Shown here piece after piece: positions 10,401 through 18,599 of a stretch of DNA of 64,000 nt. How positions within the stretch are numbered: the stretch's first letter is position 1; each line of letters begins with the position of its first letter. The notes beneath the pieces were generated by a model that was not told the origin of the DNA, made no database searches, and saw only the letters and a list, made by a program, of their open reading frames with translations. The stretch comes from Neolewinella maritima. GTDB taxonomy: Bacteria; Bacteroidota; Bacteroidia; Chitinophagales; Saprospiraceae. The position numbers were made by a program, and so were the translations under genes. The DNA is taken from the NCBI RefSeq assembly GCF_923081025.1, contig NZ_CAKLPZ010000001.1, forward strand, positions 868,001-932,000, given 5' to 3'.

Positions 10401-10553
10401 GTCGCAATCCTTCAGGCCGGCGGTACCGAGACTGGCGTCGTAAGTGATGGTGAGGGACTTATCCGCTACCGGGGCGGCGGGATCGCTGGTGATGAGCTGC
10501 GCCGATAGGGAACTGCCCAGCAGCAGAAAGAAAAGAAGGTAATAGTGTGTCAT
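7473..10553 (-). CDS. Secreted GH13 alpha-amylase-type enzyme with T9SS tail
   Basis: A 1026-residue extracellular enzyme of the alpha-amylase superfamily. It has a signal peptide (1 to about 18, ending LSAQ), beta-rich N-terminal modules to about 320, a CBM48-like module near 335-430 (VGNFNDWAP), a GH13 barrel from about 464 (VVYELLIRDF), and a C-terminal T9SS sorting domain from about 948 (YPNPTSGQ, then LPTGTYFLRL). The catalytic set is complete: nucleophile Asp625 in GFRWDL, acid/base Glu671 in MIMEHLAE and Asp736 in ESHDEER. It should act on alpha-glucans such as starch, glycogen or pullulan; exact specificity is not visible. No susC/susD genes lie nearby. Confidence 0.9.
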   Translation of the reverse strand: MTHYYLLFFLLLGSSLSAQLITSDPAAPVADKSLTITYDASLGTAGLKDCDCDVYLHTGLITPASADGGDWQNIQTTWGVANDEWKLTPVAGEPNKYTYTFSPTVREYFDADENTVIEQVALVFRNADGTQEGKAAGGANIFVDISSGDSLSLTLTGQPGTQTYALGKVLPVTAGTTSEATISIFDNDSLVATGTGQELNHALRLVTPGAHTVRVTATADGLEASDSFSVTGELMVDLLQPDASVIRATVGDQVTVQATSYITADLQLSAGTTVLQTTRDSTLTQLLTLPVGEVVTYTVTATYRGETASRTVTYITGAPSIAALPAGAGPGATRMDNGDLMLVLRAPGKSDVFVVGNFNDWAPVADSRMNRTPDDSTFWIQLPAASLPDSTFLYQYAVDDQGRFADPYSTLVLDPFDDRFIGPETFAGIPDYPTETEGIVSWLRLQAPEFVWRNDAFELPDPEKMVVYELLIRDFLADHSFASLTDTLDYLDRLGINTIELMPVSEFEGNISWGYNPSFHMALDKYYGSPEDLKAFVDAAHARDIAVVLDVVYNHAFGQSPLVQLWPGAESFVPGPDNPYANVTARHLYNVGTDLNHESALTKEYVKTTAAYWLREFHVDGFRWDLTKGFTQKVTTTDEAFSSYDASRIAILKDYADLVWSVNDSAYMIMEHLAESREEEELAQYGNGMYFWSGFDPHNAYLQASMGYDNDNLAPALAANRGFSDRSLIAYMESHDEERMMFKNLSFGNSAGSYDVTDLSTALDRVELSSALFYSLPGPKMLWQFGELGYDYSINFCGGDRIDESCRTDPKPIGWSYRSQADRRDVYNTIADLLYLRNNYDFFHGDITGSQLGTGAIKYVHLSSSDGAAAVFGNFDVSAQTITNAVPSAGMWYDYFSGDSTMISDPAAGIELAPGEYRVYLSQRIEPMGGRLMTSLNDRNVARLSFAVYPNPTSGQLTTTFTLERSAEVTLTLLDLLGRPVQQVFRGSLGAGSQTVPGQVGGLPTGTYFLRLTDGTASAIRRVVIR

Positions 10554-10585
10554 GATCGGATTTTAGGGTGGTGAAAATACAATAG

Positions 10586-10618
10586 AAAAGCCCCCCGGAA
10601 TGACTTCCGGGGGGCTTT
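10586..10618. terminator. Bidirectional terminator between RRM and amylase genes
   Basis: AAAAGCCCCCCGGAA and TTCCGGGGGGCTTT form a long perfect stem with a four-base loop. On the minus strand it follows the RRM gene and precedes the amylase start, so it should separate the two transcripts. Confidence 0.85.
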
Positions 10619-10663
10619 ATCGTATCGTTGCCCCAGCGCGAACGCGCTGGGCATGCGAAAGAA

Positions 10664-11305
10664 CTACTCGTAGCTCTTGTCGCCGCTGCGGTCGTAGCTT
10701 CCGCCCCGGTTGCCCCGGTCGTAGCTGGAGTTGTTGTCACGGTCGTAGCTGCCGCGCTCGTAGCCGCCGCCACCACCGCCGCCGCTGTAGCCGCCACGGT
10801 CATAGCCGCCGCCTCCGCCGCCGCGTCCGCCACGGTCGTAGCCGCCGCCTCCGCCGCCGCTACCACCACGTCCACCGCGATCGTAGCCGCCGCCTCCGCC
10901 GCCGCGTCCGCCACGGTCATAGCCGCCGCCTCCGCCGCCGCCGCCACGGTAACCTCCGCCACCGCCGCCGCCACGGTATCCACCGCCGCCGCCGCTTCCG
11001 CCGCCGCCACGGTATCCACCGCCGCCGCCACCACCGTAGCCGCCGCCTCCGCCGCCGCCACCGCCTTTGCGGTCGTTTTCTTTGACGACGATAGTGCGTC
11101 CGTCAAGATCAGTTTGGTCAAGCGCCTCGATGGCTGCCTGAGCTTCTTCGTCGCTTGGCATTTCTACAAAACCAAAGCCACGGGAACGACCGGTCTCCCG
11201 GTCAAGGATGATTTTTACCGACTCTACTTCGCCGTAGGTGCTGAAGGTGTTCCGAAGGGTATCTTCGTCGGTATCCCAGCTTAGCCGGGCAACAAATAAA
11301 TTCAT
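10664..11305 (-). CDS. RRM RNA-binding protein with glycine-rich tail
   Basis: The first 78 residues or so are one RNA recognition motif with RNP2 LFVARLSW and RNP1 RGFGFVEM; the rest, to residue 213, is a low-complexity tail of Gly runs mixed with YRGG, YDRGG and YERG. Such proteins bind single-stranded RNA or DNA and are often cold-induced; that role is known for relatives, not shown here. The tail is coded by near-identical short DNA repeats, which leaves all other frames open and creates false Ala-rich and Arg-rich ORFs. Length may vary between strains by repeat slippage. Its own terminator follows. Confidence 0.92.
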   Translation of the reverse strand: MNLFVARLSWDTDEDTLRNTFSTYGEVESVKIILDRETGRSRGFGFVEMPSDEEAQAAIEALDQTDLDGRTIVVKENDRKGGGGGGGGGYGGGGGGGYRGGGGSGGGGGYRGGGGGGGYRGGGGGGGGYDRGGRGGGGGGYDRGGRGGSGGGGGGYDRGGRGGGGGGYDRGGYSGGGGGGGYERGSYDRDNNSSYDRGNRGGSYDRSGDKSYE

Positions 11306-11473
11306 AATGAAAAAGGAAAAAGGATGAAAACAAATGGTGTTGTTGCAGGCGGTACGCTAAAGCAATGAAAACTCACAATACGAAAGCCAACTTCAAAACC
11401 GTGAATACTACGTTGATAGTAACAGCGCAGGACCCGAAAGTTCCGAGTCACGACAAAAATAACCCCTAAACCA

Positions 11474-12679
11474 ATGCGAAACACAATTATTTTTATAATA
11501 ATGTTGTTAGCTGCTATCTCGTGTAAAACAGGGGCAGAACGGGAGTCCGACCTTGCACAGTACGAAAATGCGGTGACGGACCTACAACAGCGCTTCGCCC
11601 CGGACCGCCGTACCGACCGGGTCGAGGTACGTATATCACCCACAAGCTCCGGTCCTCAGCTCAGCGGATACACCACGGTACCCGCCGCGGCCCGCGCCCT
11701 GGATTCCCTGGCCGCGCAGTGGTCAGGCGTCAGCTCGTCCGTCGCCCTACTGCCGCGAGCCGAGCTGACCGGGGAGTACGGCATCATCCGAACTTCGGTG
11801 GCCAACATCCGCACCGAGCCGGGACACAGCCAGGAGCTCACCTCCCAGGCCCTCCTCGGTACACCCATCGAATTGCTCGACGCGCGCGACGGCTGGTACC
11901 TCATCCGCACCCCCGACCGCTACATCGCCTGGCTCGAGGAAGGGGCCTTCGTGCGCACCGATCGGACCGGACTCACCGCCTGGTTGTCCGAACTCAGCAC
12001 CTGCGGCCTCGCCCAGACGGACGTGTGGGATACGCCGGAGCGCGGCCGACTGGTATCTGAACTGGTGGCGGGCTGCCTGGTCCAACGCGTGGGGCCACCC
12101 ACCGGAGACTACCAACTGGTGCGGCTACCCGACGATCGCCGGGGGTACGTCCGGGCCACCGATCTGAAGGACTATGCACGGCTGGCTCAACCCGGCCGGG
12201 TAGTCGTAGACTCCATACTGCAGACGGCCTACCAGCAGGTGGGACGGCCCTACCTCTGGGGCGGTACGAGTACGAAGGCCATGGACTGTAGTGGATTCAC
12301 CAAGACGGCCTACTACCTCAATGGCTACGTGATCCCGCGCGACGCCTCCCAACAGGTGCACGCCGGGGTGGACGTGCCGCTCGACGACGGACTCACCGCA
12401 CTGCGGCGGGGCGATCTGCTATTCTTCGGTAGCTACCGCGACGACGGTAGCGAGCGGGTGACCCACGTAGGGTTCTACCTCGGCAAGGGACGGTTCCTGC
12501 ACGCCGGGGCGGACAACGATTATATCACCGAAAACTCACTACTGGAGAAAGATGCGGACTTCGCACCGCACCGCAAGGAGAGTCTGCTGCGCGCGCGGCG
12601 CCTGCGGGAGGGTAGTCCGGGCGTGGTGCCGGTGGGGGAGGCGTTCGAGCGGCTTTACACCAGGTCTTCGTCGCGGTAG
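11474..12679 (+). CDS. NlpC/P60 cell-wall hydrolase lipoprotein with SH3 domains
   Basis: A 401-residue predicted lipoprotein: the signal MRNTIIFIIMLLAAISC ends in a lipobox cysteine at 17. Two SH3b-like segments follow (EYGIIRTSVANIRTEPGHSQ near 96, then a second near 180-235) and then the NlpC/P60 peptidase domain from about 245. The catalytic Cys272 lies in MDCSGFTK and His331 in VTHVGFYLG. Relatives cleave peptidoglycan stem peptides. The last 25 bases overlap the convergent 2TM gene. The upstream gap to the RRM gene (11306-11473) must hold both divergent promoters. Confidence 0.92.
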   Translation: MRNTIIFIIMLLAAISCKTGAERESDLAQYENAVTDLQQRFAPDRRTDRVEVRISPTSSGPQLSGYTTVPAAARALDSLAAQWSGVSSSVALLPRAELTGEYGIIRTSVANIRTEPGHSQELTSQALLGTPIELLDARDGWYLIRTPDRYIAWLEEGAFVRTDRTGLTAWLSELSTCGLAQTDVWDTPERGRLVSELVAGCLVQRVGPPTGDYQLVRLPDDRRGYVRATDLKDYARLAQPGRVVVDSILQTAYQQVGRPYLWGGTSTKAMDCSGFTKTAYYLNGYVIPRDASQQVHAGVDVPLDDGLTALRRGDLLFFGSYRDDGSERVTHVGFYLGKGRFLHAGADNDYITENSLLEKDADFAPHRKESLLRARRLREGSPGVVPVGEAFERLYTRSSSR

Positions 12680-13014
12680 GGCCGCCGGGCGTCCAGTTCG
12701 CGCAGGTCTAGTTGATCGTCCTCCAGGTCGGGCAGGGGCGTACTACCGCTCCGGGGGGTGTCGGTAGGGTGGACGTCTTCCGGATCGGCCAGCGGCCCGT
12801 AGAGGCTCAGGGCCTGTAGGGTAATGCCGATGCCCCAGCCCATAATGGGCCAGATCGCCCAGCCGATACGGCCGGTGGTGAGGAGGTTGAGGAGTAAAAA
12901 GAAGCCGCACATGACCAGGTAGGTGCGCGCATGACGGCGGAAGTCGAGCTGCTTTTCGCGTAGCGTTTTTTGGTCGTAGGCTTGCTTGCTGGATCGGTTG
13001 CGGCGGCGGCTCAT
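12655..13014 (-). CDS. 2TM domain membrane protein
   Basis: A 119-residue protein of the small 2TM-domain family. The first 30 or so residues are basic (RRRNRSSKQAYDQ), then comes the family segment FRRHARTYLVMCGFFLLLNL with a first membrane helix, a short turn, and a second helix IGWAIWPIMGWGIGITLQAL, followed by an acidic tail. Its function is unknown; related domains occur alone or on sensor kinases. It lies five bases after psd on the same strand and may be cotranscribed with it. Confidence 0.8.
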   Translation of the reverse strand: MSRRRNRSSKQAYDQKTLREKQLDFRRHARTYLVMCGFFLLLNLLTTGRIGWAIWPIMGWGIGITLQALSLYGPLADPEDVHPTDTPRSGSTPLPDLEDDQLDLRELDARRPYRDEDLV

Positions 13015-13019
13015 GGTAT

Positions 13020-13682
13020 CTAGTCGAGTTCGGCGATGACGGTTTTGTTCCCCTTCACCTTCTGGCCGATCTCCACCTTCAGGCGGGTGCCGATGGGGAG
13101 GAACAGATCGACGCGGCTACCGAATTTTATGAATCCGAAGTCTTCCCCCTGTACGACCTGCTGGCCTACCTCGAGGTAGTTCTTGATGCGCTTGGCCAGG
13201 GCACCGGCGATCTGGCGCAGCAAGATCTCGGTCTCTCCCGTATCGATGACCACGGTGGTGCGCTCATTCTCGCTGCTGCTCTTGGGGTGCCAGGCTACGA
13301 GGTACTTGCCGGGGTGGTACTTATTGTAGGTCACCAGTCCGCTGACCGGGTTGCGGTTGACGTGTACATTGACCGGCGACATAAAAATACTCACCTGCAA
13401 ACGCTTAGCCTTGAAGTATTCATGCTCGTAAGCTTCCTCGATGACGACCACCTTACCGTCGGCCGGCGCGTACACCAGGTGGTCCGCCTCTTCGGGGACC
13501 ATACGGGTGGGATTGCGGAAGAACTGCAGGATGGTGACGAAAAACAGTCCCGATGCAATGGCTACGACCGGCAACTGGGCCGGGGCGCGATAGTAGACCA
13601 GCGCGCAGATCAGGGCCAGACCGACAAACAGCAGGGCAAGCACCCTACGGCCTTCCGGGTGAATCTTGATCGGTTTACGCAA
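13020..13682 (-). CDS. psd: Phosphatidylserine decarboxylase, short form
   Basis: It makes phosphatidylethanolamine from phosphatidylserine at the inner membrane. The start chosen is TTG at 13682, giving 220 residues beginning MRKPIKIHPEGRR, which matches the family's N-terminus and length; a longer open frame reaches into the decarboxylase gene upstream and is rejected. A hydrophobic segment covers about 15-55. Core motifs are VYAPADGKVVVIEE, SIFMSPVNVHVNRNPVSG and FIKFGSRVDLFLP, in which Gly188-Ser189 is the self-cleavage site that yields the pyruvoyl group. No synthase for phosphatidylserine is nearby. Confidence 0.93.
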   Translation of the reverse strand: MRKPIKIHPEGRRVLALLFVGLALICALVYYRAPAQLPVVAIASGLFFVTILQFFRNPTRMVPEEADHLVYAPADGKVVVIEEAYEHEYFKAKRLQVSIFMSPVNVHVNRNPVSGLVTYNKYHPGKYLVAWHPKSSSENERTTVVIDTGETEILLRQIAGALAKRIKNYLEVGQQVVQGEDFGFIKFGSRVDLFLPIGTRLKVEIGQKVKGNKTVIAELD

Positions 13683-13764
13683 AGTATTAGGGTTTAGAAG
13701 GATTGATCGGTCGTGCTGATGGAGTAACGTAGGCCCGGCGGAAAACGTTCTTGCTCCGGCGGGG

Positions 13765-15225
13765 CTAAAGTGGTAGAGCAGCCCGTAGCGATAGGAGCTG
13801 CTGCCCCGTATCCACCACCCGGGCGAGCATATCCGCCAACTGTCGCTCCGTGGTGAAGGCATTGGTGAGGGTGCAGCGCAGGTAAGTTTGCGCCGCAATT
13901 TTTGTCTGTACGATGTAGTAGGTGCCGTCCTCGGTCAGCGTAGCGCGGATCAGCGTATTGACGGCACTGCGCTGCGCCGCCGGCAAGGCCGCATCCACGA
14001 AGCGGAAGCATACTATATTCACATCGGGCTCCATGAACAGCTCCAGATTGGGATGCCGGCGTACCAGCCCGGCCAGCGTGCGCCCCAGTGCACCTACCTG
14101 CACCACGTAGTCGCGGAACACCTCCGGCCCGTAGGTGGTCAACAGCGTGAACACCCGCAGGCTCAGCGTTCGCTTCGTACACTCGAAGGTGCGGCGGGCG
14201 TTGTCCGACCAGTCGTCCTCCGCCGCGCCGGAGCGTCCCAGCAGATAGTCCGCCTCCTGCTGAAAGGTGCGGTAGGCGTCCCCTCCCTCCCGAAAGAAAA
14301 GCCCCGTAGTGAGGGCTGGCGTCATGAGCATCTTGTGGAAGTCGAGCGTAAGGCTATCTGCCCGTTCCAGCCCCTCGGTCAGCTGCTGCCGCCCGGGATC
14401 CAGCCGCACCGCCGCGCCGTGGGCCCCATCGATGTGGAGCCAGAGCCGGTGCCGCTCGGCCGCGTCCGCCAGTGCGCTCAAGTTATCGTAAGTACCCGTG
14501 CTGGTCGTACAGGCACTGCCCACCAGCGCGATGGGCGTAAGGCCGCGCGCCCGCGCATCCGCTACCAGTCCATCGATCAGTTCGGTGCGCATGCGCAATT
14601 CCCCGTCGGCCGGCACGTGGATGATCCCCTCCGCCCCCCAGCCCATGATGCGTACGGCCCGGTCGATGCAGTAGTGCGCCTGGGCATTGACGAGCAGGCA
14701 GGGGCGCACCGTAGCGTTGCCGTCCTGCCAGGCATCGCTGCCCGCCGGCCACTGCCGGGCGCGCGCCGCCAGTAGCGCCGTCAGATTAGCTAGGGTGCCG
14801 CCACTGGTGAGAAAGCCCCCCGTGGTCGGTGCCAGACGGAGTAGTTCGGCGAACCGTTCGATGACCACCTGCTCCATTGCAGCTCCCGGCCGGCCCATCT
14901 CGAACACGGCCTGACCGGCATTCATCAGACTGGCCGCCACGTCGCCCAGGGCCGTAAGCGGAGCCGGCGGCACCACCTGATGGCCCATGTAGCCGGGATG
15001 GTGGAGGTGCACGTTGTCGGTAAGTAACTGGCGGTATACCTCCTCCGGTGCCGCCCCCCGCTCCAACAAGCTACGCCACACCGACAGGCTATCCTGGGGC
15101 GTGGCGTAGGGATTGGCGGGATGGTCCGTCACCCCCTCCAGGTAGTCCGCCAGCTGGTCGATCAGGGCGTGGCCCTGGGTGCGGAAACTGGCCGGGTCGT
15201 AGGCGCGGCGTAGCAGCTCGGTCAT
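13765..15225 (-). CDS. PLP-dependent group II amino-acid decarboxylase
   Basis: A 486-residue fold-type I PLP enzyme of the aromatic amino acid, glutamate and diaminobutyrate decarboxylase group. It shows HPGYMGHQVVPPAP, the PLP phosphate motif TSGGTLANLTALLAAR, HIDGAHGAA with the ring-stacking aspartate, and LDFHKMLMTP with the Schiff-base Lys298. The substrate is not decidable by eye; DABA-type or aromatic amino-acid decarboxylation are the main options. It ends 83 bases before psd and begins two bases after the phosphohexomutase, so the three may share a transcript. Confidence 0.9.
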   Translation of the reverse strand: MTELLRRAYDPASFRTQGHALIDQLADYLEGVTDHPANPYATPQDSLSVWRSLLERGAAPEEVYRQLLTDNVHLHHPGYMGHQVVPPAPLTALGDVAASLMNAGQAVFEMGRPGAAMEQVVIERFAELLRLAPTTGGFLTSGGTLANLTALLAARARQWPAGSDAWQDGNATVRPCLLVNAQAHYCIDRAVRIMGWGAEGIIHVPADGELRMRTELIDGLVADARARGLTPIALVGSACTTSTGTYDNLSALADAAERHRLWLHIDGAHGAAVRLDPGRQQLTEGLERADSLTLDFHKMLMTPALTTGLFFREGGDAYRTFQQEADYLLGRSGAAEDDWSDNARRTFECTKRTLSLRVFTLLTTYGPEVFRDYVVQVGALGRTLAGLVRRHPNLELFMEPDVNIVCFRFVDAALPAAQRSAVNTLIRATLTEDGTYYIVQTKIAAQTYLRCTLTNAFTTERQLADMLARVVDTGQQLLSLRAALPL

Positions 15226-15227
15226 GG

Positions 15228-16640
15228 CTAGATGCCCATCTCTGCCCGTCCGGCGTCGAGGATCTTGCGCACTTCGGCTGCGTCGCTGCCCTGGGCGTAT
15301 ACCCGCAGTACGGGCTCAGTACCGCTGGGGCGTACCATGAGCCAGCGGTCTTCACCGTCGAGGTAGAACTTGGTGCCGTCCACGTGTTTGACGTCAGTGA
15401 CGGTGTAGGGTCCGATCTTCTTGAAGGGGTTCTCCTTGGCCTGCTTGACGATCTCCCACTTACGGTCGTTGTCCACGTGTACGTCGTCGCGGTCGCAGTT
15501 GAAGCTACCCACCTTGTCGTAGACCTGCTGGATGAGCTCGTTGAGGGTCTTGCCCGACTTGGCCATGTACTCGGCGATCATCAGTCCGATCCAGATGCCG
15601 TCACGCTCGGGGATGTGACCGCTGACGGCTAGTCCGCCGGATTCCTCTCCGCCCACGATCACGTCGCGCTCGGCCATGATCTCGGCGATGTACTTGAAGC
15701 CGATCTTGGTCACCTCGTAGGGTAGTCCGTACTGCTCGGCCAGCTGCTTGAGCTTGTCAGTCACCGAGAAGGTCAGGATCACCTCGCCGTTCTTGATGCC
15801 CTTGTACTCGTACTGGTACATCAGCAGTAGCAGCAGGATGTGGTGACTGTCCACGAACTCTCCGTTCTCATCGTAGAGTCCGATGCGGTCGGCGTCACCG
15901 TCGTTGGCGATGCCCAGGCTGAGCTTCGGATCGGCCTTGATCACGTCGCTGAGCTGCTGCAAATTGCGGGCGATGGGCTCGGGCGCCGTACCCAGGAAGC
16001 TGGGGTTGTACGCACAGTGCAGGTGGTGGGCCTTGGGCAGGAGCTTGACCATGGCCGACTGACCGGAGCCGTACATCGCATCGTAGGCGATACCGAAGTC
16101 GGCATTGCGGATCAGATCCAGGTCGAAGTTGGTCTTCACATGGTCCAGGTAGATCTGCTCGAAGTCGTGCTCCTCGATCAGCCCCTGCTCGCGCAGTGCA
16201 TCCAGCTCCGGCAGATCGGTAGGTACGGCATCGGGGATGAGGGCTTCTACAGCGCTGACATCGTCGGGGATACTGGGACCGCCCAGCCGCGACTTGAGCT
16301 TATAGCCGTTGTAGTCCGGGGGGTTGTGGCTGGCGGTGATGACTACCCCCAGGTCGGCCTTCGCCTTGACCACGCCGAGACTCACCATGGGTGTAGAGAT
16401 GAAGGCTGGAGCCAGCAGACTGGTAATGCCGTGCTTGCCCAGTACGCGGGCGGTGGTCTCACTGAAGAGCTTACCACCGAAGCGGCAGTCGTAGCCGATC
16501 ACTACGCGGGCCGTATCGCCCTGCTGCTTGAGCCACAGCGCGGTGCCTTCGGCGACCCGCTTGACGTTGTCTACGGTGTATTCCTGCGCAATGATGGCGC
16601 GCCAGCCGTCGGTACCGAACTTGATCTTGATGGGATCCAT
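15228..16640 (-). CDS. Phosphoglucomutase/phosphomannomutase family enzyme
   Basis: A 470-residue alpha-D-phosphohexomutase that moves phosphate between C1 and C6 of a hexose. All four domain signatures are present: active Ser104 in ITASHNPPDYNGYK, the metal loop NDGDADRIGLYDE, the sugar-binding loop VGGEESGGLA, and the phosphate-binding loop RPSGTEPVLRVYAQG. Whether it prefers glucose, mannose or glucosamine phosphate cannot be told; glucosamine mutases usually have a different loop. It may supply sugar nucleotides for the cell envelope. Confidence 0.92.
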   Translation of the reverse strand: MDPIKIKFGTDGWRAIIAQEYTVDNVKRVAEGTALWLKQQGDTARVVIGYDCRFGGKLFSETTARVLGKHGITSLLAPAFISTPMVSLGVVKAKADLGVVITASHNPPDYNGYKLKSRLGGPSIPDDVSAVEALIPDAVPTDLPELDALREQGLIEEHDFEQIYLDHVKTNFDLDLIRNADFGIAYDAMYGSGQSAMVKLLPKAHHLHCAYNPSFLGTAPEPIARNLQQLSDVIKADPKLSLGIANDGDADRIGLYDENGEFVDSHHILLLLLMYQYEYKGIKNGEVILTFSVTDKLKQLAEQYGLPYEVTKIGFKYIAEIMAERDVIVGGEESGGLAVSGHIPERDGIWIGLMIAEYMAKSGKTLNELIQQVYDKVGSFNCDRDDVHVDNDRKWEIVKQAKENPFKKIGPYTVTDVKHVDGTKFYLDGEDRWLMVRPSGTEPVLRVYAQGSDAAEVRKILDAGRAEMGI

Positions 16641-16726
16641 GGGGTGAGGTCTTTTGGTGAGTGTCGTGCGAAGGTGCTAAATTTTAGTAGCATGCGCCAT
16701 ACGCAGCGCCTTAAATCTACCCCGCG

Positions 16727-16734
16727 TACCTTTG
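16727..16734 (+). promoter_or_regulatory. -7 box TACCTTTG before the LysE-type gene
   Basis: TACCTTTG fits the Bacteroidota -7 consensus TAnnTTTG exactly and ends four bases before the GTG start at 16739, so the transcript would be leaderless or nearly so. No clear -33 TTG box is seen at the proper distance, which limits confidence. Confidence 0.4.
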
Positions 16735-16738
16735 GCGG

Positions 16739-17365
16739 GTGGAATTTCTTACCGCCATGCTCTTTGGTCTGGCCGCCGCCACGGCAGCTACCTGCTTCCC
16801 GGGTATGCTCAATATGAATAGTGTAAGCGTCACCCTACGGGCCGGCCGGCGGGCGGGCTACCGCTTCGGGATGGGTATGGCCACGGCTTTCACGAGTCAG
16901 GCGGCGCTGGCCGTATTCTTTGCCAGCTACTTCACGGCCCACCCCAGTATCCTCACCTTCATGCGGCAGTGGGCCGTGCTGGTCTTCCTAATCCTGGCCG
17001 CCTTCTTCCTCGTCAAGGGATTCCGGGCCAAGCTGCAGGCTGAAGACCCCGACACCCGGCCCTATCACGGTAGTGCCTTTCTGCGCGGCGTGGCACTGGC
17101 ACTGATGAATTTCCTCACCGTCCCCTACTTTTTTGCCGTCTGCGGCTGGCTACTGGCCGATGGCTACCTGGCGGCCGATCTGGGCTCCCGGCTGGGATTC
17201 ACCGTGGGCGTAGGCGCCGGTGCACTGACTATTTTCGGGGCCTATGCCCGCAGCGCGCGCTGGATGCAACGGCGTGCCCACTTCCTGACCCGCAACATCA
17301 ATTTTCTTCTCGGCGGCATTCTAGCCATCCTGGCCGTGGTGCAGGGGATACGCATCTATTTCTAG
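16739..17365 (+). CDS. LysE-family amino-acid exporter
   Basis: A 208-residue inner-membrane protein with about six hydrophobic helices. It begins at GTG with MEFLTAMLFGLAAATAATCFPG, which resembles the LysE/RhtB start (a first helix ending in PGP or PG); further helices lie near 45-65, 75-95, 115-140, 145-165 and 185-205. Relatives export amino acids such as lysine, threonine or homoserine. The substrate here is unknown. It points toward the acyl-CoA dehydrogenase cluster and sits just before it. Confidence 0.75.
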   Translation: MEFLTAMLFGLAAATAATCFPGMLNMNSVSVTLRAGRRAGYRFGMGMATAFTSQAALAVFFASYFTAHPSILTFMRQWAVLVFLILAAFFLVKGFRAKLQAEDPDTRPYHGSAFLRGVALALMNFLTVPYFFAVCGWLLADGYLAADLGSRLGFTVGVGAGALTIFGAYARSARWMQRRAHFLTRNINFLLGGILAILAVVQGIRIYF

Positions 17366-17459
17366 CCGTACCCACCGAGACCCGCGTGCACCCCCTACTT
17401 TTCTCAATTAATAGAACGTACCGGGAACACAGCACGCCCATCTAGTAGTTGAGTACTGT

Positions 17460-18599
17460 ATGGCTACTTCCTTCCCTTCGAACTCCCACCTTAGCCGGGA
17501 CCCCAGTACCGAATTCATCTCCATCGAGCAGCTGCGGCGGCAGTTCACCGAATGGTCGGCCAGTACCCGCCACTCGCAGGCCTTCCCCCACCGCGAGATG
17601 GATGCCCTGCGTCAGGCGGGCTACCTGGGCGTCACCCTGCCGGGCGCCCCCCTTGACCAGCGCAAGGCCAGTACGGCCGGCCTGCTGCGGCTCCTGTACC
17701 AGATCGGCCAGGGCAGTCTCAGCGTCGGACGCATCTACGAGGGGCACATCAATGCACTCTACCTGATCGGTGTGTTCGGCACCCCCGCCCAGCAGGAGCG
17801 CTGGTACGCCGACGCGCGGGCCGGTCACCTCTTCGGCGTGTGGAACACCCAGATGGGAGATGGCATCCACTTTCATCCTACCGCAACGGATGATCTGCGC
17901 ATCCAGGGAAGCAAGAGCTTTTGCAGCGGCTCCGTACAGGTCACCCGACCTATCGTGCCCGGTGTGCTGCACGACCACAACGGCAAGGAACTGGGCTGGC
18001 AGATGAGTGTCGTTGCCCTGGACCGCCACAGCCCCCCGGTGGATGCATCCTTCTGGACACCCGTGGGGATGCAGAACAGCGTAAGCCACAAGATCGACTT
18101 CTCGGACATCGTCATCGCCCGCGACGAGCTGCTGGGCGCACCCGAAGACTACAACAGTCAGCCCCACCTGAGCGGCGGCGCCATTCGCTTTGCGGCCGTA
18201 CACCTCGGTGGCGGCGCGGCGGTCTACGAGGCTACCCGCACCGCCCTGCGGCAGGCCGGCCGCACCGCCGACCCCTACCAGCGTACCCGGCTGGCCAAGA
18301 TGGCCATCCGCCTCGAAAGCGGCCGGCACTGGCTCGACCGCGCCGGCCACGTGAACGACCACAGCACCGACCCCCGGGAGATCGTCAACTACGCCAATAT
18401 GGTCCGCACGGCCATTGCCGATTACTGCAGCGAAATTCTTCAACTGGCCGAGGTGTCCGTCGGTGTACGCGGCATGTTGCACCCGCATCCCCTGGCCCGC
18501 CTGCACGGCGACCTCACCACCTACCTGCGCCAGCCTGCCCCCGATGCGACCCTGGAGAGCGTAGGCCAATACTACTTTAATGACGCTCCCTCCGACTGA
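17460..18599 (+). CDS. Acyl-CoA dehydrogenase-like flavoprotein
   Basis: A 379-residue protein of the acyl-CoA dehydrogenase fold: an N-terminal helical domain (REMDALRQAGYLGVTLPG), a middle beta-domain (WNTQMGDGIHFHP, IQGSKSFCSGSVQVTRPIV) and a C-terminal helical bundle (AVYEATRTALRQAGR, LAKMAIRLESGRHWLD). I could not place the catalytic glutamate with certainty, so it may be an atypical member acting on a carrier-bound substrate. It overlaps the next gene by 20 bases, which suggests coupled translation with the deacetylase/methyltransferase. Confidence 0.82.
   Translation: MATSFPSNSHLSRDPSTEFISIEQLRRQFTEWSASTRHSQAFPHREMDALRQAGYLGVTLPGAPLDQRKASTAGLLRLLYQIGQGSLSVGRIYEGHINALYLIGVFGTPAQQERWYADARAGHLFGVWNTQMGDGIHFHPTATDDLRIQGSKSFCSGSVQVTRPIVPGVLHDHNGKELGWQMSVVALDRHSPPVDASFWTPVGMQNSVSHKIDFSDIVIARDELLGAPEDYNSQPHLSGGAIRFAAVHLGGGAAVYEATRTALRQAGRTADPYQRTRLAKMAIRLESGRHWLDRAGHVNDHSTDPREIVNYANMVRTAIADYCSEILQLAEVSVGVRGMLHPHPLARLHGDLTTYLRQPAPDATLESVGQYYFNDAPSD

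Noticed and set aside
10740-11070. Regular repeats resembling a CRISPR array
   Set aside because: They are in-frame codon repeats without unique spacers of even length.
10459-11284. Ala-rich and Arg-rich frames on both strands over the RRM gene
   Set aside because: Made by the short DNA repeats that code for the glycine tail; only the minus frame with RNP1 and RNP2 is real.
13683-13898. N-terminal extension of psd
   Set aside because: It overlaps the decarboxylase gene, has no family likeness, and the TTG at 13682 gives the usual length.
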